A stretch of 34,743 bases of DNA, from assembly GCA_019114745.1 (NCBI GenBank), contig DXEY01000172.1:1-34743 (forward strand), read 5' to 3'. The position numbers and the translations under genes were made by a program. Under the pieces are notes generated by a model. The model was not told where the DNA came from and did not search any database. It worked only from the letters and a program-made list of their open reading frames with translations. Below are positions 24,928-33,235 of the stretch, piece after piece (the first letter of the stretch is position 1; every line of letters starts with the position of its first letter). The stretch comes from Candidatus Mediterraneibacter colneyensis (GTDB lineage: Bacteria > Bacillota > Clostridia > Lachnospirales > Lachnospiraceae).

Positions 24928-25980
24928 ATGAAAAAAGATATCCGCTCCTATGGATATACAGAACTTCAGAAAGAACTGGAACATCTCGGAGAGAAAGCGT
25001 TTCGCGCCAGACAGGTGTATGAATGGCTCCACGTAAAACTCTCGGACAGTTTTGCGGAGATGACAAATCTCTCGCTGAAACTGCGGGAAAAGCTGGACGG
25101 CGAATACGAGATATTTCCGGTATCTCCCGTGGAGCGCCAGATATCCAGACTGGACGGGACAAACAAGTTTTTGTTCCGCCTGTGGGACGGAAATATGGTG
25201 GAGAGCGTTCTTATGAGATATAAACATGGAAACTCCGTCTGTATCTCATCTCAGGCGGGATGCCGGATGGGATGTGCCTTCTGTGCTTCCACGATCGGCG
25301 GACTGAAGAGAAACCTTACTGCTTCCGAGATGCTCGGGCAGATCTATCAGATCCAGAAGATCACAGGAGAACGGGTATCCAATGTGGTGGTCATGGGTAC
25401 GGGCGAACCTCTGGATAATTATGAGAATTTCGTGCAGTTCATCCGCCTTCTGACGGATGAACACGGTCTTCATATCAGCCAGAGAAATGTGACCGTATCC
25501 ACCTGCGGCATCGTACCGAATATGCTGCGGCTGGCGGAAGAGGGCTTCCAGATCACACTGGCACTTTCCCTTCACGGCTCGACCCAGGAAAAGCGGAGAA
25601 AGCTGATGCCCGTTGCAAATAAATATGACCTGGAAGAAGTGCTTGCCGCCTGCGATACTTATTTTGAAAAGACTGGGCGCAGGGTGACTTTCGAGTACAG
25701 CCTGGTCCACGGGGTGAATGACAGGGAGGAGGATGCCCGGGAACTGGCGGCGATCCTCAGGCCCAGAAACTGCCATCTGAACCTGATCCCGGTGAACCCG
25801 GTAAAAGAACGTGATTTTGTACGCCCGAGCAGGGAAAATGCCCTGAATTTCAAAAATAAACTTGAAAAAAGTGGAATAAATGTTACTATAAGAAGGGAAA
25901 TGGGCTCTGACATCGACGGGGCCTGTGGACAGCTCAGACGCCGTTATGCGGAGGAAGAGAAGATCGTGGACGAGATATAA
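24928..25980 (+). CDS. rlmN: 23S rRNA (adenine-2503-C2)-methyltransferase
   Basis: It methylates A2503 of 23S rRNA, and in many bacteria A37 of tRNA, as a radical SAM enzyme. The CX3CX2C iron-sulfur motif is at C112, C116 and C119 (CRMGCAFCAST). A GTGEPLDNYENF block and VTVSTCGIVPNM follow, and the C-terminal region carries GACGQL with the methyl-carrying cysteine. Length (350) is standard. I see no sign that it is the related Cfr resistance enzyme, which is telling only by context: this copy lies within the conserved rsmB-rlmN-prpC-prkC order. The ATG at 24928 is 6 bases after the rsmB stop with GGAGG in the preceding coding end. The next gene starts 10 bases after the stop. Confidence 0.96.
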   Translation: MKKDIRSYGYTELQKELEHLGEKAFRARQVYEWLHVKLSDSFAEMTNLSLKLREKLDGEYEIFPVSPVERQISRLDGTNKFLFRLWDGNMVESVLMRYKHGNSVCISSQAGCRMGCAFCASTIGGLKRNLTASEMLGQIYQIQKITGERVSNVVVMGTGEPLDNYENFVQFIRLLTDEHGLHISQRNVTVSTCGIVPNMLRLAEEGFQITLALSLHGSTQEKRRKLMPVANKYDLEEVLAACDTYFEKTGRRVTFEYSLVHGVNDREEDARELAAILRPRNCHLNLIPVNPVKERDFVRPSRENALNFKNKLEKSGINVTIRREMGSDIDGACGQLRRRYAEEEKIVDEI

Positions 25981-25990
25981 GGAGACAGAT

Positions 25991-26734
25991 ATGAGGACAT
26001 TTTCGATTACAGATGTAGGCATGGTACGGCAGGTGAATCAGGATTATGTCTATACGACGGATAAACCGCTGGGTATCCTCCGGAATCTTTTCGTAGTCGC
26101 AGACGGTATGGGCGGACATCAGGCGGGAGATTATGCTTCCAAATACACGGTTGAGGTATTGCAGAGGGAATTGAAGATGAGCGAGGGCGAGGATGTGGAG
26201 AAATGTCTGGTCAGCGCAATCAAGACAGCAAACCGTGAGATCATTAAGGAAGCGTCCCGTGATGAGCATCTGAAGGGAATGGGAACAACGGTAGTGGCGG
26301 CAACGATCATGAATCAGATGATGTACTTCGCCAACGTGGGAGACAGCCGTCTGTATCTGATCAACCAGGGGATACAGCAGCTTACGAAAGACCATTCTCT
26401 TGTGGAGGAGATGGTACGGCTCGGGGGCATTAAGCCGGAAGAAGCCAAACACCATCCGGACAAGAATATTATTACAAGGGCCATTGGCGCGAAAGCGGAT
26501 GTAGACGTTGACTTTTACGAGCACCGCCTGAAACGGGGAGACATCATACTGATGTGTACAGACGGGCTGAGCAATATGGTAGAAGATGAAGAACTGTTCC
26601 ATATTGTTCAGGGCGGAAGAGACATTGTAGAATCCGGCCAGGCTCTGGTAGAGGCTGCAAAAGAAAACGGCGGTACTGACAATATAGGGGTTGTCCTGGT
26701 GGAACCGTTCGCAGATGAGGTGAGTGTATTATGA
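25991..26734 (+). CDS. prpC: PP2C-family protein serine/threonine phosphatase
   Basis: This cytoplasmic metal-dependent phosphatase counteracts the kinase encoded next to it. The 247-residue domain carries the PP2C motifs in order: GMVRQVNQDYVY near residue 10 (metal-binding D), VADGMGGHQAGDYAS (about 37-51), GMGTTVVAATI, ANVGDSRLYLI, MCTDGLSNMVEDEEL and GGTDNIGVVLVE. The metal-binding aspartates in DGMGG, TDGLS and TDN are all present. I chose ATG 25991, with AAGGAGA at 25979-25985 overlapping the rlmN stop, since the in-frame ATG at 25925 lies inside rlmN and has no such site. It overlaps the kinase by four bases (ATGA). The pair is expected to control cell-wall metabolism, translation and dormancy-like responses. 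Confidence 0.96.
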   Translation: MRTFSITDVGMVRQVNQDYVYTTDKPLGILRNLFVVADGMGGHQAGDYASKYTVEVLQRELKMSEGEDVEKCLVSAIKTANREIIKEASRDEHLKGMGTTVVAATIMNQMMYFANVGDSRLYLINQGIQQLTKDHSLVEEMVRLGGIKPEEAKHHPDKNIITRAIGAKADVDVDFYEHRLKRGDIILMCTDGLSNMVEDEELFHIVQGGRDIVESGQALVEAAKENGGTDNIGVVLVEPFADEVSVL

Positions 26735-28770
26735 TCAAAGAAGGAGTAGTTTTAGGGAGAAGATATGAGATACTGGGACGCATCGGTTCCGGCGGAATGG
26801 CTGATGTCTACAAAGGGAAAGACCATAAGCTGAACCGCTATGTGGCGATCAAGGTGCTGAAAAGCGATTACCGGTCGGACCAGGTATTTATCAAGAAGTT
26901 TTTGAGTGAGGCGCAGGCGGCAGCAGGCCTGATGCACCCGAATGTGGTCAACGTCTATGACGTAGGACAGGACCGCGGGCTGTATTATATGGTCATGGAG
27001 CTGGTAGAAGGCATCACTCTCAAGGATTATATAGAGAAAAAAGGCAGGATATCCCCAAAGGAAGCCGTAAGCATCTCGATCCAGATGGTGACAGGGCTTC
27101 AGGCGGCGCATAACCATCACATTATCCACAGGGATATCAAACCTCAGAATATTATTATCTCCAAGGACGGCAAGGTGAAGGTGACGGACTTCGGGATCGC
27201 GCGTGCGACAACGTCTACCCAGACGATCAGTACAAGCGTGATGGGATCTGTCCATTATACATCGCCCGAGCAGGCGCGGGGCGGCGTTGTAGATCAGAAG
27301 AGCGATATCTATTCCATCGGTATCACGATGTACGAGATGGTGACCGGACACGTGCCGTTTGACGGGGATTCCACTGTCTCGGTGGCGCTTAAGCATCTTC
27401 AGGAAGAGATCGCATCCCCTGCGGAAGAAGTGGAAGATCTTCCGTACAGCCTGGAATGCATCATTATGAAATGTACGCAGAAGAATCCGGCAGCCCGCTA
27501 TCATGACTGCGCATCCCTTCTCGTGGATCTGAAGCGCTCTCTGGTAGATCCCGACGGTGATTTTGTATTTGCCGGGGCGGCAGGAAATTCTGACCGTACT
27601 GTCGTTATGTCCACGGAAGAGCTGGAGCAGGTTCAGGGACGCGGATACAGCGATGATGACGATTACGATGACGATGACGACGAAGAATATGACGATGACT
27701 ATGACGATGATGACAACGACCGGTATAATGACCGCAGGCGCAGAAAGAAGAACAATGTAAATCCTGATACGAAGCGGATCATGAAGATCCTTATGATCGT
27801 TGCAGGCGTAGTTGTGGCACTGCTCATCCTGTTCCTGGTGGGGAATGCGGCAGGGTTCTTCAATGGCCCGGGCCTGACCCGGCAGGAAGAAGAGGTGGCT
27901 ACAGTACCGGATCTCAGGGGAATGACGGAAGAGAAAGCCAGAAAGGCGCTTGAAGGAACGAACCTTGGAATGAAAGTTGTAGGCGACCCGCAGCCGTCCA
28001 ATCAGTATGAGGAAGGCGAGATCATGAGCCAGGATCCGGCTCCGGATACAGAGGTCGCGCTGAACACGACTATTGAAGTTGTATTGAGCAGCGGAGAAGA
28101 GGCAAAGACTGTACAGGTGCCGAACGTGGTCGACCGTTCGGAAGCAGACGCAGAGCGTACGCTTCAGGCGGCAAACCTGACTGTTGTACACGGCGAGGCA
28201 CAGTTCAGTGACGATATCGCAGAGGGCAATGTAATATCCAGCAGTCCGGCTGCGGGAACAGAAGTGGAAGAGGGTACGGAAGTGACCATCGTGATCAGTC
28301 TCGGGGCTGAGCCCGCTACAGTGCCTGATCTGAGAGGAAAATCTGCTTCTGCGGCTGAGGCGGCGCTGTCAGATGCGGGACTCAACGGAAGCGCCAGTGA
28401 GGAGTACAGCGACAGTGTGGCGGCTGGAAATGTTATCTCACAGAGCATAGACCCGGGCAAGAAAGTTGATAAAGGGACAACGGTCTCATATGTAGTGAGC
28501 CGCGGACCGGAGACGAAATATGCCACAGTGCCGAACCTGATCGGAAAAACGGAGTCGGAAGCGCGGCAGGCGCTCAGAGACGCCGGCTTAAGTGTGGGAG
28601 AAGTAAATGACGACTATGTCAGCTCTGACAATGTAAACCGTGTGGTCGACCAGTCGATAAGCGCAGGTACCTCTGTGGAGGAGGGTACTTCTGTCAGCTT
28701 TACAGTGAACCTGGGATCGGAACCGGATTCAGGCGGATCGGGAGAGAATGGCGGCAACAGTTCACAGTAG
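26731..28770 (+). CDS. prkC: membrane serine/threonine kinase with PASTA domains
   Basis: This sensor kinase spans the membrane and binds muropeptides or lipid II outside through PASTA domains, phosphorylating regulators inside. The kinase domain fills residues 10-270 with the catalytic lysine at 41, HRDIKPQN around D135 and DFG at 153-155. An unusually acidic linker (about 308-330, mostly aspartate with Y/E) is followed by basic RRRRKKN and a membrane helix at about 351-375. Four PASTA repeats begin near residues 390, 459, 529 and 598 (each VPxLxGxxxxxAxxxL-like), and the C-terminus is a glycine/serine-rich tail. Length 679 suits a four-PASTA kinase. It overlaps the phosphatase gene by ATGA. 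With murE and lgt nearby, the context fits envelope control. Confidence 0.96.
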   Translation: MIKEGVVLGRRYEILGRIGSGGMADVYKGKDHKLNRYVAIKVLKSDYRSDQVFIKKFLSEAQAAAGLMHPNVVNVYDVGQDRGLYYMVMELVEGITLKDYIEKKGRISPKEAVSISIQMVTGLQAAHNHHIIHRDIKPQNIIISKDGKVKVTDFGIARATTSTQTISTSVMGSVHYTSPEQARGGVVDQKSDIYSIGITMYEMVTGHVPFDGDSTVSVALKHLQEEIASPAEEVEDLPYSLECIIMKCTQKNPAARYHDCASLLVDLKRSLVDPDGDFVFAGAAGNSDRTVVMSTEELEQVQGRGYSDDDDYDDDDDEEYDDDYDDDDNDRYNDRRRRKKNNVNPDTKRIMKILMIVAGVVVALLILFLVGNAAGFFNGPGLTRQEEEVATVPDLRGMTEEKARKALEGTNLGMKVVGDPQPSNQYEEGEIMSQDPAPDTEVALNTTIEVVLSSGEEAKTVQVPNVVDRSEADAERTLQAANLTVVHGEAQFSDDIAEGNVISSSPAAGTEVEEGTEVTIVISLGAEPATVPDLRGKSASAAEAALSDAGLNGSASEEYSDSVAAGNVISQSIDPGKKVDKGTTVSYVVSRGPETKYATVPNLIGKTESEARQALRDAGLSVGEVNDDYVSSDNVNRVVDQSISAGTSVEEGTSVSFTVNLGSEPDSGGSGENGGNSSQ

Positions 28771-28800
28771 GGACGGACGCCCGAAGGACAAAATAGTTAT

Positions 28801-29679
28801 ATGCAGGGAAAAATTGTAAAAGGTATTGCCGGATTCTACTACGTTCACGTGGTAGAATCCGGTGTTTATGAGTGTAAGGCAAAAGGAATCTTCCGCAAAG
28901 ACGGGATCAGACCTCTGGTCGGCGACAACGTGGAAATTGAAGTTCTGGATGAAAAAGATATGGAGGGCAGCATCAGGGATATTCTTCCGAGGAAGAACGA
29001 ACTGGTGCGTCCGGCAGTGGCAAATATTGACCAGGCGCTGGTCGTGTTTGCGGTGACAAAGCCGAAGCCGCATTTTAATCTTTTAGACCGTTTTCTGGTT
29101 ATGATGGAGAGCAAAGAGATCCCGGCGGTCCTCTGCTTTAATAAGACGGATATCGGGAACGACCCCGACATTGCGGAGTTAAAAGAAATCTATGAGAGCT
29201 GCGGATATCCGCTCATTTTTACAAGTGCAAAGGAAGAAGAAAACATCGGGGCTCTCAGAGAGATCCTGAAAGGTAAGACAACTGCTGTCGCAGGGCCGTC
29301 CGGCGTGGGCAAATCCTCGCTGATCAATCTCCTCCAGTCGGATGTGAAGATGGAGACCGGCGGTATCAGCAGGAAGATCGGGCGCGGAAAACATACGACA
29401 AGGCATTCGGAACTGCTCGTGACAGGAGAGGATTCCTACATTATGGATACCCCGGGATTCAGTTCCCTTTATCTTGGAGACATGGAGAAAGAATCTCTGA
29501 AATACTGCTTCCCGGAATTTAACGCGTATGAAGGCAGATGCCGGTTCCACGGATGCGACCACGTCCATGAGCCGGACTGCGCAGTGAAGCAGGCGGTTGA
29601 AGAGGGAAAGGTACACAGAAAACGGTATGAGGATTATCTGAGCATGTACCGTGAGCTGCAGGAAAGGAAAAGGTATTAG
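28801..29679 (+). CDS. rsgA: ribosome small subunit-dependent GTPase A
   Basis: It assists late 30S maturation as a circularly permuted GTPase. The 292 residues start with an OB-fold (MQGKIVKGIAGFYYVHV). The permuted G motifs follow: NKTD (G4) before GPSGVGKSS (G1, residues 165-173), then DTPGF (G3). A C-terminal zinc site has C247, C252, H254 and C260. The ATG is 30 bases after the prkC stop, behind AAGGAC, a weak ribosome binding site. RsgA is commonly encoded beside PrkC in Firmicutes and can be a kinase substrate, so the order is functionally sensible. Four bases separate its stop from rpe. It is complete and typical. Confidence 0.96.
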   Translation: MQGKIVKGIAGFYYVHVVESGVYECKAKGIFRKDGIRPLVGDNVEIEVLDEKDMEGSIRDILPRKNELVRPAVANIDQALVVFAVTKPKPHFNLLDRFLVMMESKEIPAVLCFNKTDIGNDPDIAELKEIYESCGYPLIFTSAKEEENIGALREILKGKTTAVAGPSGVGKSSLINLLQSDVKMETGGISRKIGRGKHTTRHSELLVTGEDSYIMDTPGFSSLYLGDMEKESLKYCFPEFNAYEGRCRFHGCDHVHEPDCAVKQAVEEGKVHRKRYEDYLSMYRELQERKRY

Positions 29680-29683
29680 AAGA

Positions 29684-30346
29684 ATGAAAAATATTCTTGC
29701 GCCGTCTATACTCTCGGCGGATTTTAAAGTGCTGGGCGATCAGATCTGCCGGACAGAGCAGTCGGGAGCCCGGTATATCCATTTTGACGTGATGGACGGC
29801 ATCTTCGTCCCCAGCATTTCTTTTGGCATGCCGGTGCTCTCGTCTATAAAAGGGCTGACAGAGCAGGTGCTGGACGTACACCTGATGGTAACTGAGCCGG
29901 TGCGCTATGTGGAAGAGTTTGCAAAATGCGGAGCTGATATCATCACAGTACATCTGGAGGCGTGCGAAGACCTCTCTGCCACCATTGACGCCATTCACCG
30001 GTGCGGGGCAAAGGCGGGAGTGTCGGTCAAACCGAAAACTCCGGTAGAGGAGCTCGCGCCTTATCTGGATCAGGCGGAGATGTTCCTTGTCATGAGCGTG
30101 GAACCGGGGTTTGGAGGTCAGGAGTTCATACCGGAGTCTCTGGAACGGATCCGGTCGCTCAGGTCGATGCTCGATGAGCGGGGACTGGAAAAGGATATCG
30201 AAGTGGATGGAGGCATCTACCACAGCAATGTGGCGGAGGTGCTGAGAGCCGGAGCGAATGTGATCGTGTCGGGCTCGGGCGTTTATAAAGGAAACATTGA
30301 AGATAACACACAGAGATTCATGGAGATATTAAAAAGCTATGAGTAA
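29684..30346 (+). CDS. rpe: ribulose-phosphate 3-epimerase
   Basis: It interconverts ribulose 5-phosphate and xylulose 5-phosphate in the pentose phosphate pathway. The 220-residue TIM barrel starts ILAPSILSADFKVLG. It has the metal/substrate motifs HFDVMDGIFVPSISFG, DVHLMV, MSVEPGFGGQ and EVDGGI with the catalytic aspartates, and ends with the SGSGVYK phosphate loop. The ATG at 29684 lies 4 bases after rsgA stops; an in-frame ATG at 29651 is inside rsgA and rejected because the conserved protein starts at MKNILAPS. Upstream purines (GGAAAGGAAAAGG) serve as a weak ribosome binding site. The stop overlaps the next start. Gene order prkC-rsgA-rpe-thiN is the same as in B. subtilis. Confidence 0.97.
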   Translation: MKNILAPSILSADFKVLGDQICRTEQSGARYIHFDVMDGIFVPSISFGMPVLSSIKGLTEQVLDVHLMVTEPVRYVEEFAKCGADIITVHLEACEDLSATIDAIHRCGAKAGVSVKPKTPVEELAPYLDQAEMFLVMSVEPGFGGQEFIPESLERIRSLRSMLDERGLEKDIEVDGGIYHSNVAEVLRAGANVIVSGSGVYKGNIEDNTQRFMEILKSYE

Positions 30347-30992
30347 GAGAACAGTGATCGTAAGCGGAGGCATGCTCGAAGAGGAGTTTGCGCTTCCAAT
30401 ACTTCAGAGTGAAGAGACGGAATTTGTCATTGGTGTGGACAAAGGGCTTGAGTTTCTCTATAAACACGGGATCAAGCCGGACTATATCGTCGGGGATTTT
30501 GACAGTGTTTCACCGGAGCTGGTGAGCTATTACAGGAAAGAGATGAATGTCCCCATCCGTGAGTTTAATCCGGTGAAAGATGCGTCTGACACGGAGATCG
30601 CCCTCAGGCTCTGTCTGGGGCTCAACCGGAAACAGATCTGGATCCTCGGAGGAACCGGGAACAGGATCGACCACCTGTGGGCGAATGTACAGTGCCTGCA
30701 GATCGCGCTGGCGGCGGGAGCCGATGCCAGGATCATCGACAGCCATAACCAGATCCGTCTGATCGACAAAGAAGTGACATTGAAAAAGTCTGAGGCATTC
30801 GGCCCATATTTTTCACTTTTCCCATTGGAGCTTCCGGTCGATGAGCTGAGTATCAGAGGGGCAAAGTATCCGCTTCAGAAGCATTTTCTCAAGCCCAGCG
30901 ACAGCCTGTGTGTCAGCAACGAATTTGCTGCGGATGAGGTGACGATCTCATTTTTGTACGGCAAGGTGATCCTGATGGAGACGAGAGATTGA
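30339..30992 (+). CDS. thiN: thiamine pyrophosphokinase
   Basis: It converts thiamine to thiamine pyrophosphate, the cofactor used by transketolase and by pyruvate:ferredoxin oxidoreductase (whose gene begins at the right end of this window). The 217-residue protein has GDFDSVSPE (near residues 51-59, metal/ATP site) and DASDTEIALRL. GGTGNRIDHLWANV near 104-117 matches the family's G-G-x-G-x-R-x-D-H signature. The ATG lies in an eight-base overlap with the end of rpe (ATGAGTAA). It is the last gene of the closely packed run, since 30 bp then separate it from ychF. No TPP riboswitch (THI-box) is visible upstream, consistent with a salvage enzyme in a housekeeping operon. Confidence 0.94.
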   Translation: MSKRTVIVSGGMLEEEFALPILQSEETEFVIGVDKGLEFLYKHGIKPDYIVGDFDSVSPELVSYYRKEMNVPIREFNPVKDASDTEIALRLCLGLNRKQIWILGGTGNRIDHLWANVQCLQIALAAGADARIIDSHNQIRLIDKEVTLKKSEAFGPYFSLFPLELPVDELSIRGAKYPLQKHFLKPSDSLCVSNEFAADEVTISFLYGKVILMETRD

Positions 30993-31022
30993 TACGATAT
31001 TAGATAAGGAGATAGAAAGACG

Positions 31023-32120
31023 ATGAAATTAGGAATCGTAGGACTTCCGAATGTAGGAAAGAGTACCCTGTTTAATTCACTTACGAAAGCGGGGGCAGAA
31101 TCAGCGAATTACCCGTTCTGTACTATTGACCCGAATGTGGGAGTGGTGACAGTGCCGGACGAGAGGCTGAACGTGCTGGGAGAGATGTACCACACGAAAA
31201 AGATCATCCCTGCAGCGATCGAATTTGTGGACATCGCAGGGCTGGTAAAAGGAGCGTCAAAAGGAGAAGGACTGGGAAACCAGTTTCTCGCCAACATCCG
31301 TGAGGTGGACGCTATCGTCCATGTGGTGCGGTGCTTTGAAAATACGAATATCGTCCATGTAGACGGGAGCATCGATCCGCTCCGCGACATCGAGACGATC
31401 AATCTGGAGCTGATCTTTTCCGATCTGGAAATGCTGGAGCGGAGGATCGCCAGGACAGTGAAACTCTCGCGCAATGATAAGACGGCTGCAAAAGAGCTGG
31501 ATCTTCTGAACAGGATCAAAGCGCATCTGGAGGAGAATAAGCTGGCGAAAAGCTTTGTCACAGACGACGAGGACGAGCAGGCGTGGATGGCAGGATATAA
31601 CCTGCTGACAGCAAAGCCGGTGATCTTTGCGGCAAATGTCTCCGAGGACGACCTCGCAGACGACGGGGCGTCCAATGAAGGCGTGCAGGCAGTGCGCAGA
31701 TATGCCGGACAGGAAGAGTGCGAAGTGTTCGTTGTGTGTGCGGAGATCGAAGAAGAAATCTCCCAGCTTGACGATGATGAGAAGAAGATGTTCCTCGATG
31801 ACCTGGGATTAAAAGAATCCGGTCTGGAGAAACTGATCCGCGCAAGCTATCATCTTCTCGGACTGATCAGCTATCTGACTGCCGGTGAGCCGGAAGTGCG
31901 CGCGTGGACGATCACAAAAGGCACGAAAGCGCCCCAGGCAGCAGGTAAGATCCACTCGGATTTTGAGCGCGGTTTTATCCGCGCCGAGGTTGTCAGCTAT
32001 GACGACCTTATGGCGTGCGGCTCCCATACAGCAGCAAAAGAAAAAGGACTGATCCGTCTTGAGGGAAAAGACTATGTAGTACAGGACGGCGATATTATGC
32101 TGTTTAGATTTAACGTTTAA
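31023..32120 (+). CDS. ychF: ribosome-associated ATPase of the Obg family
   Basis: This universally conserved translation-factor-type NTPase hydrolyses ATP rather than GTP and binds ribosomes, and redox control has been described in relatives. The 365-residue protein shows GLPNVGKSTLFN (Walker A, residues 6-17) and NYPFCTIDPNVG (switch I). DIAGLVKGASKGEGLGNQFL follows (G3 and after), and the typical C-terminal TGS domain ends ...EGKDYVVQDGDIMLFRFNV. The NKXE-type specificity motif is NVSED, as expected for YchF. ATG 31023 is preceded by AAGGAGATAGAAAGACG, a normal site. Eleven bases then separate it from lgt. No promoter could be placed convincingly in the 30-bp gap from thiN, so it may be read through from the operon. 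Confidence 0.97.
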   Translation: MKLGIVGLPNVGKSTLFNSLTKAGAESANYPFCTIDPNVGVVTVPDERLNVLGEMYHTKKIIPAAIEFVDIAGLVKGASKGEGLGNQFLANIREVDAIVHVVRCFENTNIVHVDGSIDPLRDIETINLELIFSDLEMLERRIARTVKLSRNDKTAAKELDLLNRIKAHLEENKLAKSFVTDDEDEQAWMAGYNLLTAKPVIFAANVSEDDLADDGASNEGVQAVRRYAGQEECEVFVVCAEIEEEISQLDDDEKKMFLDDLGLKESGLEKLIRASYHLLGLISYLTAGEPEVRAWTITKGTKAPQAAGKIHSDFERGFIRAEVVSYDDLMACGSHTAAKEKGLIRLEGKDYVVQDGDIMLFRFNV

Positions 32121-32131
32121 GGAGTATTGAC

Positions 32132-33085
32132 ATGCACTATGATATAGCGTTCCCCAACCTGGGCATATATCTTGACCACGTGGGGAAGAATATTGACATC
32201 TTTGGGTTTACAGTTGCATATTACGGCATTATCATCGGCTGTGCGATCCTGATCGGCTTTCTGATCGCCACTGCGGAGGCAAAGCGCACGAGACAGAATC
32301 CGGAGGACTATCTGGATATGGGGATCATCGGTGTGATCGCCGGGATCGCAGGAGCCAGGATTTATTATGTGGTATTCTCCTGGAATATGTACAAAGATAA
32401 TCTGCTGGATATTTTTAATCTCCGGAAGGGCGGCCTGGCGATCTACGGAGGCGTGATCGGAGCAGTGATCGCTGTGTTTATCCTTGCGCGTGTGAAAAAG
32501 TTGTCGCCGTTTCAGATATTAGATACCGTGGCGCTGGCTATCCTCAACGGGCAGATGCTCGGGCGCTGGGGAAATTTCTTCAACCGCGAGGCGTTCGGCG
32601 AATACACGGACGGCCTGTTCGCCATGAGGCTTCCGGTGGATGCGGTGCGTTCCGGCGATATTACCGAACGGATGCGGGAACATATGGAGACCATCGGCGG
32701 AGTGGACTATATACAGGTGACCCCTACATTTCTCTATGAGTCGGTGTGGTGCGCGGTTCTTCTGATCCTGCTTGTCCTGTACCGGAAACATAAAAAATAT
32801 GAGGGTGAAATGTTCCTGCTCTATATTTTCGGATATGCACTCGGCAGAGTCTGGATCGAGGGGCTGCGGACAGACCAGCTTCTGATCCCGGGAATCGGAT
32901 TCCCTGTCTCTCAGGCACTGGCAGGATGCGTTGTCATATTTGCCGGAGCGGCGCTTTTGTATTTCAGAAAGAATCACAGAAGGATGCCCCTGCTGAAGAG
33001 CGAGAAGGTGTATGAGCCAATGCCGGACAAGATCGAGGGAAAGAAACCGCCGAAGAAGAAAGACCGGATTTTTAAGTTTAAGTAA
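32132..33085 (+). CDS. lgt: phosphatidylglycerol:prolipoprotein diacylglyceryl transferase
   Basis: It attaches diacylglycerol to the lipobox cysteine of prolipoproteins at the membrane. The 317 residues contain about seven membrane helices. The family motifs are GARIYYVVF near residue 71, GGLAIYGGVIGA, the signature GRWGNFFNREAFG (about 146-158) with the catalytic arginine/asparagine region, and PTFLYESVWC. The C-terminus ends with a strongly basic tail (MPLLKSEKVYEP...KKPPKKKDRIFKFK), about 35 residues beyond the usual end and probably cytoplasmic. GGAGTATTGAC precedes the ATG. It follows ychF by 11 bp and no terminator is seen after it, but a new promoter lies 7 bp past the stop. It supplies the modification needed by any lipoproteins in the genome. 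Confidence 0.96.
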   Translation: MHYDIAFPNLGIYLDHVGKNIDIFGFTVAYYGIIIGCAILIGFLIATAEAKRTRQNPEDYLDMGIIGVIAGIAGARIYYVVFSWNMYKDNLLDIFNLRKGGLAIYGGVIGAVIAVFILARVKKLSPFQILDTVALAILNGQMLGRWGNFFNREAFGEYTDGLFAMRLPVDAVRSGDITERMREHMETIGGVDYIQVTPTFLYESVWCAVLLILLVLYRKHKKYEGEMFLLYIFGYALGRVWIEGLRTDQLLIPGIGFPVSQALAGCVVIFAGAALLYFRKNHRRMPLLKSEKVYEPMPDKIEGKKPPKKKDRIFKFK

Positions 33086-33091
33086 ATACTA

Positions 33092-33120
33092 TTGAAATAA
33101 GGCGGTTCTGCACTTATAAT
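33092..33120 (+). promoter_or_regulatory. sigma-A promoter of the TM2/DUF2752 unit
   Basis: TTGAAA (33092-33097), a 17-base spacer and a perfect TATAAT (33115-33120) lie just past the lgt stop. They leave a leader of roughly 110 bases before the start codon. Confidence 0.9.
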
Positions 33121-33196
33121 AGTTACAGAGTTAAAAATTACACCTGAGTTTCACAAAAGAACAGACAGTATAACCTACGGCAGTGGTTGAACAAAG

Positions 33197-33210
33197 GTAA
33201 AAATTTTTAC
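33197..33210. repeat. 14-base perfect palindrome in the leader of the TM2 gene
   Basis: GTAAAAATTTTTAC is self-complementary and lies 26 bases before the start codon, downstream of the promoter. It could be a repressor site or a weak hairpin covering the ribosome binding site region. An AT-rich chance palindrome is also possible. Confidence 0.4.
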
Positions 33211-33235
33211 AAAAATGTTTGTGGAGGGAAAGATT

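Noticed and set aside
26752-28191. 479-codon minus-strand open frame opposite the PASTA kinase
   Set aside because: It mirrors the kinase gene; the poly-valine/isoleucine stretch is merely the antisense of the aspartate-rich linker.
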